This document shows, one piece after another, positions 1 to 7,993 of a DNA stretch of 39,477 nt. The DNA lies in NCBI GenBank assembly GCA_945865695.1, contig CAMBFX010000010.1, positions 1-39,477 on the forward strand, given 5' to 3'. Under the pieces are notes generated by a model. That model had not been told where the DNA came from, searched no databases, and saw only the letters and a program-made list of their open reading frames with translations. Position numbers and translations under genes: made by a program. This stretch comes from Chryseobacterium gleum. GTDB taxonomy: Bacteria; Bacteroidota; Bacteroidia; Flavobacteriales_D; UBA2798. Position 1 is the first letter of the stretch, and every line of letters begins with the position of its first letter.

Positions 1-1577
1 GCAGTAAACAACGGATGAGGGTTAGCAACTGTGCTCTTATATTCAGGATGGAATTGAACTCCAACAAACCAAGGATGTTCGCGTAATTCCATAATTTCAA
101 CTAAACCGCCAATAGGGTTGATTCCACTAGCTACCATTCCGGCTTGTTCGAATTGCTCGAGATATTCATTATTGAATTCGTATCTATGGCGATGACGTTC
201 TGAAATTTCTTCTTTCTTATAAACGTTAATTACTTTACTGTCCTTTGATAATACGCAAGGATATGCACCTAGACGCATAGATCCACCTTTATCAGTAATA
301 CTCTTTTGGGTTTGCATTAAGTGAATCACTGGATATTTTGTATCCATATCAATTTCGGTAGTATTTGAACCTTTCATTCCTAATACATTTCTGGCGAATT
401 CAATCACGGCACATTGCATTCCTAAACAAATTCCGAAGAAAGGAATATTATGTTCTCGAGCATATTTGATTGCGGTAATTTTCCCTTCAATTCCTCTTGA
501 GCCAAATCCTGGAGCAACCAAAACACCACGCAGACCGTGCATTTTTTCGCCTACATTTTCTTCTGTAATATTTTCACTGTGTAGCCAAACAATTTCTACT
601 TTGCATTCATTAGCAACGCCTGAATGGATGAACGATTCTACGATGGATTTATAGGAATCTTTTAACTCGATATATTTTCCAATTAAACCAATACGAACAC
701 GTTTGATCGGATTTTTTAAGGTAAATAAAAACTGTTTCCAATTAATTAGTTCTGGTTCGTTTTTGAGAGGAAGACTTAATTTTTGTAAAACCACTTTATC
801 TAATTCTTCGGCTAACATTAACATAGGCACATCATAAATACTTGCCGCGTCAATGGATTCGATTACCGCTTTTGGATTTACATTACAAAACTTAGCCACT
901 TTTTCTTTGATTTCTTTATTCAAGTGATGTTCTGTGCGACAAACTAAAATATCTGGTTGAATTCCTAATTCTAATAATTGTTTAACGGAATGTTGAGTAG
1001 GTTTTGTTTTTAATTCTCCAGATGCAGATAAGAAAGGAATTAAAGTTAAATGGATGACTAAACAATCGTTGGGGCTTTCCCATTTCATTTGACGAACCGC
1101 TTCTACAAATGGAAGTGATTCAATGTCACCAACTGTTCCACCTATTTCGGTAATCACAAATTCAAATATTCCTTTATTTCCTAAAATTTGGATTCTGTTT
1201 TTTATCTCATCGGTAATATGTGGGATAATTTGAACAGTTTTCCCTAAATATTCACCTTTTCGTTCTTTATCAATAACGCTTTGGTAAATTTTTCCTGTAG
1301 TAACGTTATTGGCTTGTGAAGTAGGAACATTTAAAAATCGCTCATAATGCCCAAGGTCAAGATCGGTTTCTGCACCGTCTTCGGTAACGAAACATTCACC
1401 ATGTTCATAGGGATTTAAAGTTCCTGGATCAATGTTAATATAAGGATCTAGCTTTTGAATAGTAACAGTATACCCTCTGGCTTGTAATAATTTAGCTAAA
1501 GATGCGGAGATAATTCCTTTACCCAAAGATGATGTAACGCCCCCGGTTACAAAAATGTATTTTGCTGAAACTGCCAT
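1..1577 (-). CDS. pyrG: CTP synthase (glutamine-hydrolysing), 3' end cut by window edge
   Basis: Makes CTP from UTP, ATP and glutamine in the cytoplasm, the last step of pyrimidine nucleotide synthesis. The frame is open from ATG at 1577 to base 1 (525 codons, no stop reached); the family is usually around 535-550 residues, so only a short C-terminal piece is missing. The amidoligase domain opens with the P-loop-like [12 protein letters not shown] (residues 10-21). The class I glutamine amidotransferase domain has its nucleophile Cys384 in FGICLGMQ and the catalytic His510 and Glu512 in FHPEY. Frame and active sites are intact, so the gene looks functional. No TAnnTTTG box is obvious upstream; a heptamer inverted repeat lies about 100 bp before the start. 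Identification is very secure; only the end is unseen. Confidence 0.97.
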   Translation of the reverse strand, partial: MAVSAKYIFVTGGVTSSLGKGIISASLAKLLQARGYTVTIQKLDPYINIDPGTLNPYEHGECFVTEDGAETDLDLGHYERFLNVPTSQANNVTTGKIYQSVIDKERKGEYLGKTVQIIPHITDEIKNRIQILGNKGIFEFVITEIGGTVGDIESLPFVEAVRQMKWESPNDCLVIHLTLIPFLSASGELKTKPTQHSVKQLLELGIQPDILVCRTEHHLNKEIKEKVAKFCNVNPKAVIESIDAASIYDVPMLMLAEELDKVVLQKLSLPLKNEPELINWKQFLFTLKNPIKRVRIGLIGKYIELKDSYKSIVESFIHSGVANECKVEIVWLHSENITEENVGEKMHGLRGVLVAPGFGSRGIEGKITAIKYAREHNIPFFGICLGMQCAVIEFARNVLGMKGSNTTEIDMDTKYPVIHLMQTQKSITDKGGSMRLGAYPCVLSKDSKVINVYKKEEISERHRHRYEFNNEYLEQFEQAGMVASGINPIGGLVEIMELREHPWFVGVQFHPEYKSTVANPHPLFT

Positions 1578-1673
1578 AAGTGAAATGAATTGTAACTACG
1601 GGGCATAAAGTTACAGGATGAAAAGCAAGTATGCTAATTTAATTTTCAAAGAAATGAACAGGGAAAAAGAATA

Positions 1674-1743
1674 GTTCAAGGTTTAAAGTTCAAGGTTCAA
1701 GGTAGAGGTACAGCTTTAAACTTTGAACCTTAAACTTTTAAAC
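1674..1743. repeat. Heptamer inverted repeat (GTTYAAR family), copy 1
   Basis: Left arm 1674-1701 is four heptamers (GTTCAAG, GTTTAAA, GTTCAAG, GTTCAAG). Right arm 1715-1743 carries the complementary units TTTAAAC, TTTGAAC, CTTAAAC and TTTTAAAC. The two could form a long imperfect hairpin. It starts about 100 bp upstream of pyrG and ends 7 bp from the stop of the TonB receptor gene, so it may also end that transcript. Same family as 10185-10282 and 39270-39354. Confidence 0.8.
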
Positions 1744-1750
1744 TATATTC

Positions 1751-4126
1751 TCAAAACGCCCAGCTAAACCCAACTGCAGGAATGATAGGTAATTGATATA
1801 CCTTTTCGTTCGAAATCCGGTCTACATAAAAGATATTTTCTCGGTTGTAGGTATTAGTTACGCTCAAAATAATTTCCATAGTAGATTTAATGATTTCCTT
1901 ATCCTTTTTGTTGGGGTCATCGCTTTTAATAATCTTCTTGAATTCAATGGTTTTCTTAGCCGATAAATCCAAACGGTGATAATCACTCATACGTCCGTTG
2001 TTTAATGCTCCGTATAAAACAGCAATATCTTGAGGGTTTTGATTGGCATAATTTCCATTGATAGAAGACAACGTATTGTTTGCATAGAAACCAGCAGTTT
2101 GGGTGAAAGGAAGAGCAGAGCCATAATTCCATCTTACACTAATTTCCCATGACCCTTCTTTTCCAAGTTTACGCATGGCAACAACGTTTATATTATGACG
2201 TCTATCCCATATAGGTGCATACTCTTGAAAGCCATCCCAACGTTTAACTTTTCCTAATGAGTAAGTAAACCAGAAATAATTTTTTTCAGAGGTATATTTT
2301 AAAACCATATCAACACCTTTTGCATCACCGGTTTCAATAACATAATCCTTTTTCAACTCATCTGGTTTGTCTACGAAATCGATATTGTCGTCATAAATTT
2401 TATTTCTATTTACATTGGTTAATTGAGAAAATATTTTCAAATATCCTTCTACATTAATAGATAAATTATCAGTAATGCTGTATTCTGTACCGAAAATGAA
2501 ATGAGTTGCTTTTTGCAAATAATGTTTTATTTTCACTTCATCACCGTTTTGAGCTGTGTAAGAATCGGGAAGGTTTGACGATCCCGAAAGGAAACCATAA
2601 AATAAATTGACTACATCACGATCTGAATTGGAACTAATTAAGTTTTGAGAAAAAATTCCTGTTGCCATTTTAAAACGTAGTTTTTCATTGGCATTAAACA
2701 ACATGTCTAATCTTGGCTCAGGCGAGAAGTTTTTTAAAGTGGCATAATAATGTAATCTAAGTCCTGGTTCAATTAATAATCTTCCTCGTGTCATTTTATA
2801 ACTAAAATAACCAGCTAATTCAGTGGTATTTTCTTCTTGTTGAATTTTTCGTTGAACGGAATTGGTGGTTTGAAAATCTGTTTTATATCCTACCACTTCT
2901 ATACCATATCTAACTTCATCTTTTGAGAGGTAATATTTAAAATCAAATCCGAAATTAAACCCACCTACTTCACTAAATCGTGTTGGACTGGTATTGTCTT
3001 TTAATTCGATTAAATAATTAGAAATTGAAAATTTTCCAGTCATAATTACCGGTGATCCTTGAGGAACCATTACAAAATTTCCACCAACACCCCATGAGCT
3101 CCATTTCAAATTATTTATGGCTTGATATTTTACAGAATCCACAAAATTAAATCCGAAAAGACTGAACTTACTTCCGCTTTCTCCGTCAAAAGTTATTTTA
3201 CCAAATAAGTCGGTGAAATTAAAAGGAAGACCTGCAGTATCTACATAGGTATATAATACTTTAGATGTTTGAGCGAGATAAGATGTTTTACCAGAGAAAA
3301 GATAAGAAATCGAGCCACCCTTTCCATTAGCTGGAACCTTTTTTAATGGTCCTTCTAATAATAATTTAGCGCCAAATGGAGTAGCAGAAATTTTACCTTC
3401 AAATTCTTTTTTATTTCCATCACGAGTGGTGATATCCATTACGGATGAAATTCTTCCTCCGTAATCTGAAGGGTAACCTCCTGTGTAAATTTTTGTATTA
3501 CGAATGATATCGGTGTCAAATACAGAGAAAAAACCTATCGAGTGAAATGGATTATAAATAGTCATTCCATCCAATAAAACACGATTTTGAATGGGTGCAC
3601 CACCACGAACATATAATTGTCCACCTTGATCACCGGTTGAAACTACACCTGGAACCGTTTGAAAGAAGGAAACAATATCAGATCCACCACCTGTGGTAGG
3701 GACTATATCAATTTCTTTTTTACCAACAATAATTAAAGACGGGATTGGATTATTTTTATCATTCATTCCACCAATTCCTCCATCAACAATAGCAGGACCT
3801 AACTCGGTAGATTGTTCAGCTAATTTGATATTGGGAGCAGCAATTTCACCGGCTACAGATAAGGTTACCGATTCTTTGAATGATTCATAACCAACATAAC
3901 TAAAAATCATAGTGTAGGTTCCAAGAGGAACTTTTGACAGAACGAATATACCATTCATATCAGCTGAAGCTCCTATGGTAGTTCCTTCTAATAAAACATT
4001 GCAAAAACTAACCGGATCTCCTGTGCCAGCATCTCGAACAACTCCACGAATGGTGGCCGTTTTTTGAGAAAACACATTTAAACTTAAAACGAGCGCGGTG
4101 AAAAGTAATAGAGAATGACGAATCAT
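1751..4126 (-). CDS. TonB-dependent outer-membrane receptor with carboxypeptidase-like regulatory domain
   Basis: A 791-residue outer-membrane beta-barrel protein that would import a ligand using TonB energy. A signal peptide (about residues 1-20, ending VFSQ) is followed by a carboxypeptidase-D regulatory-like beta-sandwich (about 24-105, with IRGVVRDAGTGDPVSF and YVGYE). A plug domain follows (about 120-230, with VPGVVSTGDQGGQLYVRGG and LLDGMTIYNPFH), then the barrel, ending in an aromatic residue (GFSWAF) as outer-membrane barrels do. No SusD-like partner, iron-uptake gene or sensor is adjacent, so the substrate cannot be inferred; the length is below typical SusC proteins. The gene is alone in its transcription direction, 112 bp after the deiminase gene, with a TACTTTTG box 20 bp before the ATG. 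Confidence 0.92.
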   Translation of the reverse strand: MIRHSLLLFTALVLSLNVFSQKTATIRGVVRDAGTGDPVSFCNVLLEGTTIGASADMNGIFVLSKVPLGTYTMIFSYVGYESFKESVTLSVAGEIAAPNIKLAEQSTELGPAIVDGGIGGMNDKNNPIPSLIIVGKKEIDIVPTTGGGSDIVSFFQTVPGVVSTGDQGGQLYVRGGAPIQNRVLLDGMTIYNPFHSIGFFSVFDTDIIRNTKIYTGGYPSDYGGRISSVMDITTRDGNKKEFEGKISATPFGAKLLLEGPLKKVPANGKGGSISYLFSGKTSYLAQTSKVLYTYVDTAGLPFNFTDLFGKITFDGESGSKFSLFGFNFVDSVKYQAINNLKWSSWGVGGNFVMVPQGSPVIMTGKFSISNYLIELKDNTSPTRFSEVGGFNFGFDFKYYLSKDEVRYGIEVVGYKTDFQTTNSVQRKIQQEENTTELAGYFSYKMTRGRLLIEPGLRLHYYATLKNFSPEPRLDMLFNANEKLRFKMATGIFSQNLISSNSDRDVVNLFYGFLSGSSNLPDSYTAQNGDEVKIKHYLQKATHFIFGTEYSITDNLSINVEGYLKIFSQLTNVNRNKIYDDNIDFVDKPDELKKDYVIETGDAKGVDMVLKYTSEKNYFWFTYSLGKVKRWDGFQEYAPIWDRRHNINVVAMRKLGKEGSWEISVRWNYGSALPFTQTAGFYANNTLSSINGNYANQNPQDIAVLYGALNNGRMSDYHRLDLSAKKTIEFKKIIKSDDPNKKDKEIIKSTMEIILSVTNTYNRENIFYVDRISNEKVYQLPIIPAVGFSWAF

Positions 4127-4146
4127 GTAGATTATTTTTATGGTTG

Positions 4147-4154
4147 CAAAAGTA
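4147..4154 (-). promoter_or_regulatory. Candidate -7 box for the TonB receptor gene
   Basis: On the minus strand the octamer is TACTTTTG, matching the Bacteroidota -7 consensus TAnnTTTG, 20 bp upstream of the ATG at 4126. No clear -33 TTG was found at 19-21 bp, so this rests on one element. Confidence 0.45.
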
Positions 4155-4238
4155 GAAAATCATTCCGAATGTTTCAGAATAAAATAGTAGAACTACATTA
4201 AAGGTTTAACCACTATAGCTAACGGCAGAATTTATGGA

Positions 4239-6044
4239 TTATTTCACCATCAATTTCGTTGTTTTGCGAATAGAATCTGTTGTTAAAACGATTTGATAAA
4301 TCCCTTGTGATAAAGTGGATACATCTAGAAAAATGTCGTTTTTACCTATTCCAAAAGTTCCTTCTGAGAGTGTTGAAATAAGACGTCCAGTCATATCAAT
4401 TAATTCCACCTTACCGTTAAACTCAACATCGCTTAAGATGGGAATCCAAACAATCAAATCTGCAGGGTTCGGGAAAACCTCTCCGAATCCAAATGAAGAT
4501 TCATTGTTTTCTACAGTAAGTCCTTGGTCTAACACTTGGAAAGTAAAATTTCCTGTTGGAGCTGGCATTGGACGAACTTGTTGTTTTCCATTATTTGATT
4601 CGGCATGGATATAATAATAAATTCTTGTTCCAGCCACTTGTGCAGGAATGTTGGCTTCCCAATGATTGGTTGGAGAGGCAGGAGTCATTGCAATAGCAGA
4701 GTAACCGCTTCCTTCTGTTAAGGACCAATACAAAGTGGCATTGTTTATTCCTGATTTATTGGTGATGTAAGCGTCCACTAAATATGGATTTACGTCATCA
4801 TAAGTATCTACCAATTGTTGATGTGAAATTAATAATGGATTATCAGCACCGATGAGGTTGGAAATGCAATGTATTGCTCCGCTTTGTGCAATTAATGCTG
4901 AACCAGAATTGTCAACATCAATTCCTACAATTGTGTATCCGGGATATACACCTTCTAAAATTCTCTTTGCAATGGTATCATATTCTGTTCTGTAAAACGG
5001 AACCAAAACCGTTTTATTTATAATTACGTTATTAGTGTACGTTCGGTAATAACCTCCATTATCTGGGTGCGCGCCACCAGTACTAGGTGGTTGTGGTATT
5101 CTTACCCATTTGTATGGTGTTCCAAAAACAGAATTAAAGTTGTTGGCCACTAAATTCATGTTTGATTCAATTTGTGGACCATCAGCTATACCAATTGGAT
5201 ATTCTCCCATTAGAATAGTTTCTTCATCTGTTAATTTCATGTGCATATCGATATGATGAATTCCATCATAGGGAAGAGTGGGCATTTTTATATAACGCGT
5301 GATTCCCATAAAATCACTCATGATTGCATCAATGGCCGATTCATTATGATTTGGATAAACTAAACTACCATAATCACCAGCACCATCATTTTCATCTAAA
5401 ATTAATTCGGAGGCAAATGCAGTTCCGAAACCATCTACCATCCAATTTCCACCTGTATTCATTAGTTTAGTTGGATTACCCGTTGTTGCATGCAATCCTA
5501 CATTTCTATGTGCGGCGTAAATATCAGGCAGCACATCATCATCTGGACGTGGGCGATTATAAATCCAATCCACTAACAATAATGAGTCTACTTCATTTTT
5601 GTAAATAGTATGTGCGCCATAATCACGAATCCAAATGGAATTATAATTAGCTTCAATAAAATCAAGATTCATCAATGGAACTCCTGCATTTGTTAAGGTA
5701 GATTTTACGGTATTCGAATCAGTACAAATAATAATAACATCGCCTTCTTCTTGAGCAGCATCTACCATTTGTGTTTGGATGCTAGGAAATCCTGTCCATG
5801 TAATTACTAAAGCTTGAACTTCCTCCCACTGTGCCATAGTTCTAACAGGAAATGCTGGGGGAGTGGAAATACCTCTAGAGTTTCCAGTGTTCATGAAATC
5901 ATAACCGCCAGACTGGAGAAGTTGAATTTCTTCAGGAGAAAATCCTTTCGGTAAAATCGTTTCATTTTCGTGCTGAGCGAAAATAGAAGTTGAAATTAAA
6001 GTTGTAGTAGCAAGTAAAATTCCTGGTAAAATATTCATGTTCAT
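4239..6044 (-). CDS. Secreted peptidylarginine/agmatine deiminase family protein with T9SS type A sorting domain
   Basis: A 601-residue exported guanidino-group-modifying enzyme (PAD_porph family: agmatine deiminases and the Porphyromonas gingivalis peptidylarginine deiminase, PPAD). A signal peptide ends near SIFAQ (about residue 24). The catalytic domain holds Asp141 (WIRDYG), His264 and Asp266 (HHIDMH), Asn339 (YTNNVIIN) and nucleophile Cys393 (GAIHCIS). Asn339 and Cys393 have the same spacing as PPAD Asn297 and Cys351, from memory. The NRPRP segment (Arg164, Arg166) resembles the PPAD arginine pair that holds the substrate carboxylate. An immunoglobulin-like stretch (about 410-505) precedes a type A T9SS tail (about 520-601: EVFPNPA, GIYQIVL, KLMVK). 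By inference it deiminates peptides or free guanidino compounds outside the cell rather than cytoplasmic agmatine. Confidence 0.87.
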   Translation of the reverse strand: MNMNILPGILLATTTLISTSIFAQHENETILPKGFSPEEIQLLQSGGYDFMNTGNSRGISTPPAFPVRTMAQWEEVQALVITWTGFPSIQTQMVDAAQEEGDVIIICTDSNTVKSTLTNAGVPLMNLDFIEANYNSIWIRDYGAHTIYKNEVDSLLLVDWIYNRPRPDDDVLPDIYAAHRNVGLHATTGNPTKLMNTGGNWMVDGFGTAFASELILDENDGAGDYGSLVYPNHNESAIDAIMSDFMGITRYIKMPTLPYDGIHHIDMHMKLTDEETILMGEYPIGIADGPQIESNMNLVANNFNSVFGTPYKWVRIPQPPSTGGAHPDNGGYYRTYTNNVIINKTVLVPFYRTEYDTIAKRILEGVYPGYTIVGIDVDNSGSALIAQSGAIHCISNLIGADNPLLISHQQLVDTYDDVNPYLVDAYITNKSGINNATLYWSLTEGSGYSAIAMTPASPTNHWEANIPAQVAGTRIYYYIHAESNNGKQQVRPMPAPTGNFTFQVLDQGLTVENNESSFGFGEVFPNPADLIVWIPILSDVEFNGKVELIDMTGRLISTLSEGTFGIGKNDIFLDVSTLSQGIYQIVLTTDSIRKTTKLMVK

Positions 6045-6431
6045 AATTTTTTCATTTAATGGTTACATAGAATATTCATCAATTTAATTTTAGAAATTAA
6101 TGAATGATGAATAATTCATAGTAGCTTTATTTGATCGAAATATAAGAATTTATCTGAAAGTGGAAAATTCAAAATGAGGCAAAGGCAGATTAAAATGTTA
6201 AAATTAAAACTGAATTATTCGGTATGTTTAAAGCGACCAGTGTGCAAGCTTGTATGTGATTCGCAATTTCTTCAAAAAAAACTAAATGGAGATTTTAAAG
6301 AGAAGGTGAGAAAGTTGAGGGAGATAACGAGTGTTTTGGATTAATTAGATAATGTGTAAATGTGTCAATTTGCAAATAATTGAGAAAAATTCTCCAAGCT
6401 AATTTGCAAATTTGCACATTAGCAAATTGAA
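6045..6431. other. Gene-free gap between mnmD and the deiminase
   Basis: This 387-bp gap holds no recognisable gene. A 49-codon open frame (6195-6344, plus) has no recognisable similarity, signal or promoter and is not called. The end near mnmD carries an AT-rich inverted repeat (about 6350-6426) built around TTTGCAAAT and TAATGTG/CACATTA, which lies just past the mnmD stop and could act as its terminator. A minus-strand TATATTTC (6137-6144) is a weak -7 candidate for the deiminase gene. Confidence 0.5.
6350..6426. repeat. AT-rich inverted repeat downstream of mnmD
   Basis: The left arm reads AATGTGTAAATGTGTCAATT and the right arm contains AATTTGCAAATTTGCACATT, imperfectly complementary, with TTGCAAAT-type words repeated throughout. 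It lies directly after the mnmD stop codon. Confidence 0.5.
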
Positions 6432-7079
6432 TTATTTTTTCGCTCTTGTCATCTCACGTTTTCCGGGAGGCCCAGGCAAGCCTTCAATTTCAAATCCTAC
6501 TTCTTTCATGAATCGTTTTACTTCTCCTTTGGCACAATAGGTAACTAAAATTCCTCCTGGGTTTAGCATGGAATACATTTTAGAAAAAATATCTTTCGTC
6601 CACATTTCTGGTTGCGCTACCGGACTAAAAGCATCGAAATAAATTAAATCATATTTTGATTCAGGTTGAAAAGAAATTAAATCACCTTTTATTTTTTTAA
6701 GTTTAAAATTATTACTCAATTCTTTTTCTTCGTTCCAAGAAATGGCATGAATTAATTCGAATTGATTTTTATCCGAAGGATTTTCGGCATAATTTAATTT
6801 CTCAATGATAGAATCAGGAAGAGGTTTTAATTCGATAGCATGATAAACGATAGGAGCAGTAGAAAGTATTTTAGTGAGCAAACAATTTAAGCCCGTTCCA
6901 AATCCGACTTCAAAAACGGATAAAGGTTGCATGGGTGGAAAGAAATTTAAGCCATTTATTATAAACACATGCATGGATTCTTGCATGGCACCATTAAGGG
7001 AATGATAGTTTTCGTTCAGATGAGCTACATGGAGGGTTACCGTTCCATCAGCAGTGACTACCGTTGTTACATCTTCCAT
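6432..7079 (-). CDS. mnmD: tRNA 5-methylaminomethyl-2-thiouridine methyltransferase, MnmD type
   Basis: SAM-dependent enzyme that completes the mnm5 group on wobble uridine 34 of tRNAs, the step done by the N-terminal half of E. coli MnmC. At 215 residues it is the stand-alone methyltransferase without the FAD-oxidase half, as usual in Bacteroidota. Visible features are VFEVGFGTGLNC (SAM motif I, about residues 55-66), YDLIYFDAFSPVAQPEMW (catalytic loop with the family's DAFSP), PGGILVTYCAKG and the C-terminal GPPGKREMTRA. A good promoter precedes it. It is divergent from the small plus-strand unit beyond 7080. Family membership is firm; whether the substrate is aminomethyl or carboxymethylaminomethyl tRNA follows from the family. 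Confidence 0.9.
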   Translation of the reverse strand: MEDVTTVVTADGTVTLHVAHLNENYHSLNGAMQESMHVFIINGLNFFPPMQPLSVFEVGFGTGLNCLLTKILSTAPIVYHAIELKPLPDSIIEKLNYAENPSDKNQFELIHAISWNEEKELSNNFKLKKIKGDLISFQPESKYDLIYFDAFSPVAQPEMWTKDIFSKMYSMLNPGGILVTYCAKGEVKRFMKEVGFEIEGLPGPPGKREMTRAKK

Positions 7080-7098
7080 TTATTTTCAGATTTTAAAC

Positions 7099-7129
7099 CA
7101 AAGGTAATAAATTACCAGCAGATGGTCAA
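7099..7129 (-). promoter_or_regulatory. Bacteroidota-type promoter of mnmD
   Basis: On the minus strand there is TTG (7129-7127), a 20-bp spacer and TACCTTTG (7106-7099), matching TTG-N19/20-TAnnTTTG. The ATG of mnmD lies 20 bp further on, giving a short leader. Confidence 0.75.
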
Positions 7130-7265
7130 ATTGGATGGACGAACGTATGTTTTAATGGGGCGAGATAGTATGCATGAATACTATTTCAAGGCAACTTTAT
7201 CAATGGAAGTCCGTTATAATATCAGGAAACAGTTCTTTGAGTAATAACAAATAAATATACAAGTT

Positions 7266-7340
7266 ATGTTAGACAGAAGCACACTTTATGCAGCGATGGT
7301 ATTGGGGATCTTTCTCATCGTTGCGCTGATTGTTACTTGA
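7266..7340 (+). CDS. Possible 24-residue single-span membrane microprotein
   Basis: A 24-codon frame ATG to TGA coding MLDRSTLYAAMVLGIFLIVA followed by LIVT. A short charged N-terminus (Asp3, Arg4) is followed by an unbroken hydrophobic stretch from about residue 7 to the end, long enough for one membrane helix. It stands in its own small unit: mnmD runs away on the minus strand, and two good terminators follow (7367-7409 and 7518-7551). No Shine-Dalgarno is visible, which is normal here. A partial -7 match GTTCTTTG lies at 7232-7239. I do not recognise a family. It could be a chance frame, but the sensible transmembrane composition and the terminator right after it argue for a real peptide. 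Confidence 0.4.
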   Translation: MLDRSTLYAAMVLGIFLIVALIVT

Positions 7341-7366
7341 CAATTTGCTTTTTTTGGTTAAAAAGT

Positions 7367-7409
7367 AAGCCTCGGTTTTTATCCCGATTTCTATCGGGAC
7401 GGGGCTTTT
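7367..7409 (+). terminator. Nested-hairpin terminator after the microprotein frame
   Basis: An outer stem AAGCCTCG/CGGGGCTT (7367-7374 with 7400-7407, one G-T pair) encloses a perfect inner hairpin TCCCGAT-TTCT-ATCGGGA (7382-7399), followed by a short T run. The CCCGAT/ATCGGG core resembles dispersed intergenic palindromes of Bacteroidota, so it may be both repeat and terminator. Confidence 0.65.
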
Positions 7410-7517
7410 AATGAACCTAAATGCAATGAATGTGTATTAATTGATATTGATTTTGAATTAATGATTTTATAAAAATATTCCGGCTGGGCTTTACAAACGT
7501 AATTCACCACCAAAACT

Positions 7518-7551
7518 AATCCCGAATGCAGCACGCTTCGGGATTTTTTTT
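7518..7551 (+). terminator. Strong intrinsic terminator upstream of the sorting-domain lipoprotein
   Basis: Perfect 9-bp stem AATCCCGAA (7518-7526) with TTCGGGATT (7537-7545), a 10-nt loop and a T run to 7551. Apart from the microprotein, no gene upstream on this strand needs it, so either it backs up the first terminator or an unannotated RNA ends here. Confidence 0.75.
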
Positions 7552-7597
7552 GTCCAATTGTAACTTTTGTTAGGTTTAGATTGTTGTATATTGCAGT

Positions 7598-7993
7598 ATG
7601 AATAGATTTTTACTTTCCATTTCTCTTTTAAGTTTGATTTTTAGTTCTTGTGATAAGAACAAAGAATTATCGACCTATTCTGAATATTATCACATACAAG
7701 ATGGTAATATTATTTCCTATATTTTTGTTCCGAATACATTTACTCCTAATGCAGATGGGAGTAATGATTATTTTTTTCCAATTGCAAGTAATTTTGTCAA
7801 CCAAGATTTTGAATGGAAAGTTTATAATTCGAATGAAGAAATAATTTTTGTTGCCCAAGATCAAGATGGAAAATGGGATGGAACTTATAAAGGTTTATTT
7901 GTAGAGGAAGGCACGTATATCTATAAAGTAATCGCCAAAGATATTACTGGTTATGAATTTGAAATTACAGGTAATTTAAACTTGATGCGTTAA
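7598..7993 (+). CDS. Small lipoprotein consisting mainly of a T9SS type B (CHU_C-like) sorting domain
   Basis: A 131-residue predicted lipoprotein: signal peptide with lipobox IFSSC (Cys18), about 24 residues of linker, then a single domain (about 42-131) matching the gliding-motility-associated C-terminal (type B T9SS sorting) domain. Diagnostic pieces are FVPNTFTPNADGSNDYF (43-59), WDGTYKG (93-99), GTYIYKV (105-111) and the final GNLNLMR. Such domains normally sit at the end of very large adhesins; here there is no passenger. The stop overlaps the stop of the minus-strand PorP/SprF gene by 4 bp, the usual partner type for type B substrates. It may be a surface lipoprotein, a decoy or adaptor for the secretion machinery, or the remnant of a larger adhesin. 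A weak TATATTGC box lies only 3 nt before the ATG. Confidence 0.82.
   Translation: MNRFLLSISLLSLIFSSCDKNKELSTYSEYYHIQDGNIISYIFVPNTFTPNADGSNDYFFPIASNFVNQDFEWKVYNSNEEIIFVAQDQDGKWDGTYKGLFVEEGTYIYKVIAKDITGYEFEITGNLNLMR

Noticed and set aside
4315-4614. 99-codon plus-strand frame inside the deiminase gene
   Set aside because: Antisense shadow of the conserved T9SS sorting domain; composition follows the opposite coding frame.
6195-6344. 49-codon plus-strand open frame in the gap between mnmD and the deiminase
   Set aside because: No recognisable similarity, no signal peptide or membrane span, no TAnnTTTG box nearby, and mixed rare-looking codons; likely a chance frame.
6969-7244. 91-codon plus-strand frame overlapping the start of mnmD
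   Set aside because: It is antisense to a well-supported gene and its promoter, and its product shows no recognisable features.
7480-7517. CCACCA near 7506-7511 as a tRNA or tmRNA 3' end
   Set aside because: There is no T-arm sequence (GGTTCGAATCC-like) and no cloverleaf pairing upstream; the string is part of the run-up to a terminator.
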